Below are positions 58,203 through 64,000 of a stretch of 64,000 bases of DNA, one piece after another. Both the position numbers and the translations under genes were made by a program. The number at the start of each line of letters is the position of its first letter. Positions within the stretch are counted from its first letter, which is position 1. Below the pieces are notes generated by a model, which saw nothing but the letters and a program-made list of their open reading frames with translations, had not been told where the DNA came from and did not search any database. Origin of the DNA: Hondaea fermentalgiana (Eukaryota > Sar > Bigyra > Thraustochytrida > Thraustochytriidae); the NCBI GenBank assembly GCA_014084085.1, contig NPFB01000015.1, positions 31,453 through 95,452 on the forward strand, read 5' to 3'.

Positions 58203-60980
58203 TCACGGTTCCTGCAATGCGACAACCTTTGTCGCCTTAGGTGGAGCCTGAGGCCCAAACTTCATGAGCAGCGCAGGGAGCACTGTGTTACTTGCAACGA
58301 GCGAGAATATGATCACCTGGAGAAGAAAGTTGCCAAAAAGCCCCAAGTACTGAATCTCGCACAGCGTCAACGCGATGGCCGCCGTCGTGGACGAAATCGC
58401 CCCAAATAAGACGCTCACGCTGATTCGCGTGAAGGCAACGCGCGTCCGCAAAAGACTCGTGGCCACCATTGCGCCGTCATCTGCCTCGTAAAAGTCACCT
58501 GGCAGGCAATCTTCGGGGGTCACGCCGGCAATAAGCAAGGCATGCTCGGGCTCGTACTCAACGTAAGCAATGGCAAAGTGCAAGGTAAAGTCAAACGAAA
58601 GTCCAACGAGCGCGGTGATGCTGATGGCCTCCATGAAGCCAATTTCGCCAAGCGTGAGCTGCATGACACCGAGCACCAATGCGGTGACGACCAGAATGTT
58701 CAAGGCAGCCAACACGCTCACGCGAAGGTTTCGAGTCATGACGAGAAGACATAGAAATCCAAATCCAATACCTGCGCAAAGACCAATGATGGCCGTTCGC
58801 ACGAGGACTTCTTGCATGGCAAAGACAACGAAATAGTCGGAAACAACGAGCCCTGTGCCAATCGACGCAGGACCGTCTCGAAAGCGATCGGTGAGCCCAC
58901 TCGCTAGGGACTCAAACCCATTCATCTTCTCGCCCAGTGAAGCGCTCTGCGGCACGGCGAGTACAACCGTCATGGTCATGAACTCGACTGGATTTGGCAC
59001 CACATTGTCGCCGCCTGGCGCCAAACCGACGAGCACGTTCGAAAACTCCTCGGCATTTTCGTCGTCGCTGTCAAACCATTGCTCGAGTAGATTGCGCGCA
59101 TCCTCCTCTGTGGGCACGGGGAAGGTCTGGTTTTGCGATTCGAGCCAATTTCTCCAGGCCAAAATCCAACACGTGACGCTCGGCTCCCCCACCGTTGGGG
59201 TGCGCACGTAGTCCGGGCGATTCGTGCTATTTTCGTCACCATAATCGCTGCAGAGGTCAAACAAGGCCTGCTGCGCGTCGGTTTGAAAGGGTGCAAAACC
59301 CTCACTGTACGAAAGCGTGCCGTAGTCGCTGGGGTCAAAGGGTGAGGTCCCCGCGCGATCAATCAGTTCAAGGCCCAGAGTTACCGTGGCTGTGAAGAAT
59401 GCGTTCGAGGAAAAGACAAACTCCTCAATTTTCAGTGCATTGACAATAGTGAGCGGATGATCCGCATCAAAGATGTCCTCAATGCGTTTCGTTCCGGTCG
59501 TAAACCTTGAAGCGAGCGAGCCAAACGACACCATGAGGGCCAGACCGACAAACAAAATGGGCCAGCGCGCGCGCCAGACAAGTGGGATCCAACGATCGCG
59601 GAAGAAGGTTTCCACCAGTCCCAGTCTCGCTTGTTCACCTTTTGCTTCGGAAGGAGATGCTCCTCTCGATCTGCACAGGCAACGAATTGGCTTGATGTAG
59701 CGCATGTGAATGATCACGAGGCAAGGGAAGATGGTGATGACCATGAAAAAATTGAGCACAATGAGCAGTGCCGCAAACATGCCAAAGTCCTTGATGTTTG
59801 GAATCGGGCTTAGCGCAGTAACAAAGAATGCCACAAAGGTGGTCAGACTCGTCACAAGCATCGCTCCGGCCGCCTTGCGAAAAGCCCAGTCGAGACGATC
59901 GACCAAAACGTCCGGGCTATCAGCCTTGGCCGCAAATACGACGGCGCTCTGTCGAAAGGCGTCCCAAAAGATGAAGATGTCGTCGGTACCGATGCCCAAG
60001 ACGAGAAAGATCGCCAGAGACTGAAGCGTACCAAAATGCTCGATGCCAACGATGAAGCGATATGCAAAGTACGCCGTAGGGAACGAGAGTAAAATCTGCA
60101 AGAGAGACGTGAAGCCGAGAAAAACCGACCTCGTGTGGAAGCACAACATGGTAAACACAAAGGCTCCGGCAGCGCCAGCATACACAGCATCGCTCACGAT
60201 GGTTGTGTCGACATAGTAGTTGGTGATGTCGGAAAAGTCAAAGTACAGAATGAGCGCATCGTTTTGCGTGCGCAGAGGGTTCAAATAGTCGATTGCAACA
60301 TTCTGAATTGCCTCCTGAATAATGTCAGACTGCTCGCTGGCGCGGTCCTGCGCGCTGTCATAACCCTCCAGAGGAAGTCCGAACTGCAGACGCGAGCGTA
60401 GCATAGGCATCACCACTAAAGAAGGGTCCGTGGCGGTAATGTCGAAGGCAGAGCTTACAAAGAAACTGGTGTCGTCAATGTCGCTTAGCAAATCACTTGC
60501 AAAAGTATTACGGTCGTAGTCTGCTTGGAGCTCTGGCAGAAAGGAAGTAGCCGAGTACGCCCCGACACATTGGCCAGTGGAATTGGACAAGAGGCAGACT
60601 CGCTGAATGGCATCTTGCGCGATGACCTCTTCTTCGAATGCACGAATGTAGTAGAGATCCTCCGGGTGGTTGAGAAAATCCGCGGGGCTGCGACTCGACA
60701 CCCAATAGAGATCTAGATAGTTGCTCGAGGCCTCTGTGCGCGTCGGGGCCATGGCTGCCTCGGAATTGGCTGCTTCAATCTCTGCGTTGGCTACGATGTA
60801 GGCATCGTACGCGCGCGATGAGTAGCTCGACTTGACCGACCATCCCTGCTGGTCATTGAGCTCAAGTTGCGTGACGCCAATGGCCGAGAAGACTAGCGGG
60901 AGTACGAGCGCAGCAAGGAAGACAAGACAAGGCCGCTGGACCACGACACTCATGGCGCCTCGGCTCGTTGGCTTCCACAT
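58203..60980 (-). CDS. Dispatched/Patched-like RND transporter, copy 2
   Basis: A 925-aa paralogue of the protein at 54390-57197 with the same topology. I start it at the ATG at 60980 because MWKPTSRGAMSVVV lines up with MRWPTTKGAMTVVV of copy 1. The frame is open upstream to 61727 only through repeats. The relay motif GIGTDDIFIFWDAFRQ (about 326-341) and the second-block GLSFDFTLHFAIAY are identical to copy 1, and the second loop shares DYGDENSTNRP. Most differences lie in the first loop, in the cytoplasmic stretch after the first helical block and at the C terminus. Its leader contains a CTG/CAG repeat and a GCGT repeat. Conservation of both copies argues that both are functional. Confidence 0.93.
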   Translation of the reverse strand: MWKPTSRGAMSVVVQRPCLVFLAALVLPLVFSAIGVTQLELNDQQGWSVKSSYSSRAYDAYIVANAEIEAANSEAAMAPTRTEASSNYLDLYWVSSRSPADFLNHPEDLYYIRAFEEEVIAQDAIQRVCLLSNSTGQCVGAYSATSFLPELQADYDRNTFASDLLSDIDDTSFFVSSAFDITATDPSLVVMPMLRSRLQFGLPLEGYDSAQDRASEQSDIIQEAIQNVAIDYLNPLRTQNDALILYFDFSDITNYYVDTTIVSDAVYAGAAGAFVFTMLCFHTRSVFLGFTSLLQILLSFPTAYFAYRFIVGIEHFGTLQSLAIFLVLGIGTDDIFIFWDAFRQSAVVFAAKADSPDVLVDRLDWAFRKAAGAMLVTSLTTFVAFFVTALSPIPNIKDFGMFAALLIVLNFFMVITIFPCLVIIHMRYIKPIRCLCRSRGASPSEAKGEQARLGLVETFFRDRWIPLVWRARWPILFVGLALMVSFGSLASRFTTGTKRIEDIFDADHPLTIVNALKIEEFVFSSNAFFTATVTLGLELIDRAGTSPFDPSDYGTLSYSEGFAPFQTDAQQALFDLCSDYGDENSTNRPDYVRTPTVGEPSVTCWILAWRNWLESQNQTFPVPTEEDARNLLEQWFDSDDENAEEFSNVLVGLAPGGDNVVPNPVEFMTMTVVLAVPQSASLGEKMNGFESLASGLTDRFRDGPASIGTGLVVSDYFVVFAMQEVLVRTAIIGLCAGIGFGFLCLLVMTRNLRVSVLAALNILVVTALVLGVMQLTLGEIGFMEAISITALVGLSFDFTLHFAIAYVEYEPEHALLIAGVTPEDCLPGDFYEADDGAMVATSLLRTRVAFTRISVSVLFGAISSTTAAIALTLCEIQYLGLFGNFLLQVIIFSLVASNTVLPALLMKFGPQAPPKATKVVALQEP

Positions 60981-61062
60981 CTTGCTCTTTTCACGCTCGC
61001 CTCCTCTCTCTCGCGCGTCGCGGCCACCTCTTCGTCTTGTTTTGCCTTCGCTTGGCACGTCC

Positions 61063-61063
61063 T

Positions 61064-61095
<32 letters not shown>

Positions 61096-61096
61096 G
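61063..61096 (+). repeat. CAG trinucleotide repeat
   Basis: About eleven CAG units, followed by AGCAGCAGG. On the transcript of Dispatched-like copy 2 it reads as CTG in the presumed leader, about 85 bases before the start codon. Confidence 0.9.
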
Positions 61097-61135
61097 CAGC
61101 AGGACCAATGAAGCTTGTCTGTCTCAAGGTCCCTA

Positions 61136-61137
61136 TG

Positions 61138-61177
<40 letters not shown>

Positions 61178-61180
61178 TGT
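61136..61180 (+). repeat. GCGT tetranucleotide microsatellite
   Basis: About eleven GCGT units in the same divergent spacer. Alternating purine-pyrimidine sequence of this kind can adopt Z-DNA. Confidence 0.9.
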
Positions 61181-61847
61181 TATCAAGCGAGCACGCAAGA
61201 AAGCACGCAACTCCCGGCACGACAAAAAATGACGCGAGCACGAAGGAAGGAAAGAAGGAAGGAGGGGACCTCGCCGACGGGTCCCGGGGTCCAGGGTTCG
61301 CCTTGGCCGCTCCGTGAGTCACCTTCCACCACCCTCTCGTTCTGTGATGTATAGCAGTGACAGCTCGAGATGACAAGTATAGCTGCAGCTGATTGGCCTT
61401 CTGCTGCCACCGAGGCCAGTCGCAGTCGCCGCAGCCGCCGTCACGTAAGTTGGAGCAGCTCATTCCATTCCACCGCGACTTACTTATGCTTTGCGTCATT
61501 GACACGTGCTCACACACGCACACACCATCGTCCTTCGTGTGCGCGCACCCAACTGAGAACGGGAGAATGAGGGTACGCGAACGGGGGCCAGACAAGCCCC
61601 GCTCGGCGTTTTGGCGAGGTCCGAGATGCGCTACAAGAGATGATTTGCGGTCGGCCAGCCAGCCAGCTGGCGGGCGGGCGGGCGGGAAAAGGCTGGCAGC
61701 CAGCCAGACAGAAAGGCAGAACCTCAACAGCTCTCGGATCTCGAATTGACTGGCTGGTCAAGAAAAGGACAAGACAAGACAAGACAAGACAAGAAGACCA
61801 ACCAAGCAGGCAAACAACTTGAAGTGAACAGACAGACGACGGACAGC

Positions 61848-63515
61848 ATGACGCTCGCAGGTTGTCGCAAACTGGGTCATGTGGCGGTGATCGGAGCCGG
61901 CATGACGGGTCTCAAGGCGATCAAAGAGCTCCGCGCAGCTGGAATCAAGGTCACCGCCTTTGAGCTCAGCAATGATATCGGTGGCATCTGGCGCTTTACC
62001 GAAGAAGAGTCGCTCTCAAGTGTCTATCGCTCGACGCGTATCAACACAATTCGCGCAACGAATGCCTTCGGAGACTTTCCCGTGCCAGAGGACCGCGGCT
62101 ATCAAGTCAACATGACCCACCAAGACATGATGGGCTACTTTCGTGATTATGCGAAGGAGTTTAACCTGCTGGAGAACATTCGCTTCGAGACGCGCGTGAC
62201 GCGTGTTGAACCTTGCGAGGATTCTGGTAAGAACGGAACTTCGTGGCGGCTGCGTTTTCACGGCCCGGACAACAAGGCCGAGGAGGGCGTCTTTGACGGC
62301 GTCGTTATTTGTTCCGGACATCACTCGACACCGCACATGCCCTCGTTCAAGGGCATGGAGTCCTTTCCTGGCAAGCTTATGCATTCGCACTCGTACAAGG
62401 ACAATACCCCTTTTGAAGGGAAGCGCTGCGTTGTGGTTGGCATTGGCAACAGCGGCAGCGACATTGTAACAGAGGTGAGCAAGGTGGCCAAAGAAACGAT
62501 TTTGGTCGCGCGCCGCGGTACCTGGATGGTGAAAAACTCGCTGCATGACCCCAACGCAAATGCAGTATCCCGACTCGAACAAAACGTGCTGGGTCGTCTT
62601 CCCAAACACGTCGGCGCCGATCTTGCCGAGGAGGGCCTCGCGGACTCTCGCGCGAAACTGGAAAAGGCAGGCTTGGCGCCGACCTTTCGTTTCAACGAGG
62701 GTCATCCAACCATCACGGGCAACTGTGCCGACAACGATTTCCTCAAGCAGCTGGATGCCGGCAAGATTTCGGGCCGTCGCGGCATCGAGCACTTTGACGG
62801 CAGCACGGTCCACTTCACAGACGGATCACAGGTCGAAGCTGATGCCGTCATCATGTGCACTGGGTACGAGATTGGGTATCCTTTCCTTGACAGTGATGTT
62901 CTCGAAGTTCGTCCTGATCGCCACCTGGACCTCTACAAGTACATGTTCCCCGTAGGACCCCGCGAGGTGCACAACATCGCTTTTGTTGGCGTGGTGCAGC
63001 AGATCGGCGCCATGTCCATGATCTGCGATGTTCAATCTCGCGTCGTGGCGCGCTACATGGCCGGCGAGCTTGCTTTGCCCTCCCGCCAGAAGATGAAACA
63101 AGACATTGAGGCGAAGCGTGCCTTTAATGCCGAGTGGTATTACGACGCGCCGCGACACTCGGTGGAGGTGTCTGTGCGTCCTTACTTGGACGAGATTGGC
63201 GAGATGATAAGCGCTACGCCCACTTTTTGGCGCATTCTCCTTCGCGCGCCCTGGCTTCTCGGGCTCGTGTACTCGACGCCGACCTGTGGTGGTCACTATC
63301 GTCTCGTGGGATATGGCGCTGATGTCAAGCGCGCACGGTACAATATGACCAAGGAGTACAACGTGTGTTATGGCCACATGGCCAACCGTCGCTCCTGGAG
63401 CGGGTATTTGGAGCACAAACTCAAGGTCTATGGCGTGCTCTTGCCCATGGCCATCTTTTACCAGCTCAAGTCATTGCTCACGACGGGCAAAACCTTCTTT
63501 TTCGCTTGGGAGTAG
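61848..63515 (+). CDS. Flavin-containing monooxygenase, copy 2
   Basis: A 555-aa paralogue of the enzyme at 13404-15074. ATG at 61848; the frame is open to 61746 without an ATG. It has FAD-binding VIGAGMTGLKAIKEL (about residues 13-27), DIGGIWRFTEEESLSSVYRSTRINT, the FMO signature FPGKLMHSHSY (about 171-181), NADPH-binding VVGIGNSGSD (about 193-202) and MCTGYEIGYPF near 338. The last 20 or so residues (MAIFYQLKSLLTTGKTFFFAW) are the same as in copy 1, while the middle differs at many positions. The hydrophobic tail suggests membrane attachment. Substrate unknown. It is divergent from Dispatched-like copy 2. Confidence 0.93.
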   Translation: MTLAGCRKLGHVAVIGAGMTGLKAIKELRAAGIKVTAFELSNDIGGIWRFTEEESLSSVYRSTRINTIRATNAFGDFPVPEDRGYQVNMTHQDMMGYFRDYAKEFNLLENIRFETRVTRVEPCEDSGKNGTSWRLRFHGPDNKAEEGVFDGVVICSGHHSTPHMPSFKGMESFPGKLMHSHSYKDNTPFEGKRCVVVGIGNSGSDIVTEVSKVAKETILVARRGTWMVKNSLHDPNANAVSRLEQNVLGRLPKHVGADLAEEGLADSRAKLEKAGLAPTFRFNEGHPTITGNCADNDFLKQLDAGKISGRRGIEHFDGSTVHFTDGSQVEADAVIMCTGYEIGYPFLDSDVLEVRPDRHLDLYKYMFPVGPREVHNIAFVGVVQQIGAMSMICDVQSRVVARYMAGELALPSRQKMKQDIEAKRAFNAEWYYDAPRHSVEVSVRPYLDEIGEMISATPTFWRILLRAPWLLGLVYSTPTCGGHYRLVGYGADVKRARYNMTKEYNVCYGHMANRRSWSGYLEHKLKVYGVLLPMAIFYQLKSLLTTGKTFFFAWE

Positions 63516-64000
63516 GCCAAGCTAGGCTAAATCGTAACTAAATCACCATCGTCTGCCAATCGGTCCAATAGCCCTAGTACCTCTCAGTCATTGCGCGCGC
63601 GTGTGAGAGTGCGTGCGCGCGTGCGTGCGTGCGTGCGTGCGCGTGGCATTCTTCTTGTCCAAGGTTTTGAGCGCTGTTAGGGGAGAAGGGACACCGAGCG
63701 TGAAGTAGGAGCGGCGCAAGTGGCGGGTTTCTCCGCGCAAGTCGAAAGTTTGCTCCGCGCAAGTGCAGTTTCCCGCGCCGCAAGGTCTATCCTCCAGTGT
63801 CCCCCACACAATATACAACTTAGCCTACCTTGCAGAAAGAGGCCTTCAACAGAACCAAAAAGTCGACTAAAATCTGCCTGCACAGTCAACAAAAGCAATA
63901 AAAATCCAACCAAGCCCGGCCGCCTCTTCGCTGGAACCAGCGTGCCGCGCCAGACACGCTTCGGGACTCGCGCCGCGCCGCCCCGCGCCGCCGCCCGCCC
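63516..64000. other. 3' spacer and probable upstream region of a gene beyond the window
   Basis: Contains GCGT units (63610-63642), the GCGCAAGT motif cluster at 63711-63766, CAATAAAAATCC near 63895, and strongly GC-rich sequence over the last 80 bases. No gene seen. Confidence 0.5.
63711..63766 (+). promoter_or_regulatory. Candidate upstream element, GCGCAAGT cluster (copy C)
   Basis: Three GCGCAAGT copies within 56 bases: GCGGCGCAAGTGG (63711), CCGCGCAAGTCG (63733) and CCGCGCAAGTGC (63754). The core is the same as in copies A and B, but the surrounding blocks differ. Confidence 0.35.

Larger units (their letters stand above)
60981..61847. other. Divergent spacer, Dispatched-like copy 2 to flavin monooxygenase 2
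   Basis: An 867-base spacer rich in microsatellites: CAG (61063-61096), GCGT (61136-61180) and GACAA (61768-61792). It holds both promoters. Confidence 0.6.

Noticed and set aside
60981..61727. N-terminal extension of Dispatched-like copy 2
   Set aside because: Reads through CAG and GCGT repeats as Leu and Thr/His/Ala-Arg runs; alignment with copy 1 fixes the start at 60980.

Overview
This is nuclear DNA of a unicellular eukaryote, most likely a thraustochytrid or another labyrinthulomycete stramenopile. That placement is an inference from gene content, high GC, few short GT-AG introns and gene density, not from a search. The eukaryotic content is unambiguous: TAF13, CCT epsilon, a myosin, EB1, ataxin-2, a Cdc34-type E2, Dispatched-like RND proteins and an F-box protein. 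I support 25 protein-coding genes in 64 kb. Most are a single long exon; four carry introns whose junctions I place by reading through conserved motifs. I found no tRNA, rRNA, CRISPR array or transposon. Three 100-base N runs mark assembly gaps.

Layout. 1-5.1 kb: EF-hand protein (+) and TAF13 (-, two exons). 7.5-9.1 kb: S-adenosylmethionine synthetase (+, two exons). 9.7-15.1 kb: TLC-domain membrane protein, EB1 and a flavin monooxygenase, all on -. 15.9-17.3 kb: carnosine N-methyltransferase-like gene (+, two exons). 17.6-20.7 kb: two divergent unrecognised genes. 23.8-29.4 kb: SET-domain protein (+), ataxin-2 (-) and a three-exon histidine phosphatase (-). 30.5-36.2 kb: CCT epsilon and a WD40-ROC-COR-TIR protein (+). 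36.7-44.3 kb: hexose-6-phosphate epimerase (-), PP2C phosphatase fused to four CCCH zinc fingers (+), myosin (-). 45.6-52.6 kb: F-box protein (+), Cdc34-type E2 (-), hypothetical (-), VAT1-like oxidoreductase (+). 52.7-63.5 kb: PDZ/zinc-ribbon protein (-), a tandem pair of Dispatched-like RND proteins (-), and a second flavin monooxygenase (+) paralogous to the first.

Most genes are housekeeping and unrelated in function, as expected in a eukaryote. Convergent pairs are packed tightly (88 to 630 bp apart), while divergent and upstream spacers run from about 0.4 to 3 kb and are full of microsatellites, polypurine and polypyrimidine tracts. The most interesting objects are the WD40-ROC-COR-TIR protein, which has the layout of a nucleotide-switch signalling or innate-immunity receptor and keeps a glutamate at the TIR NADase position; the PP2C-CCCH fusion; a GC-rich motif module shared by two or three upstream regions; and two duplicated gene families.
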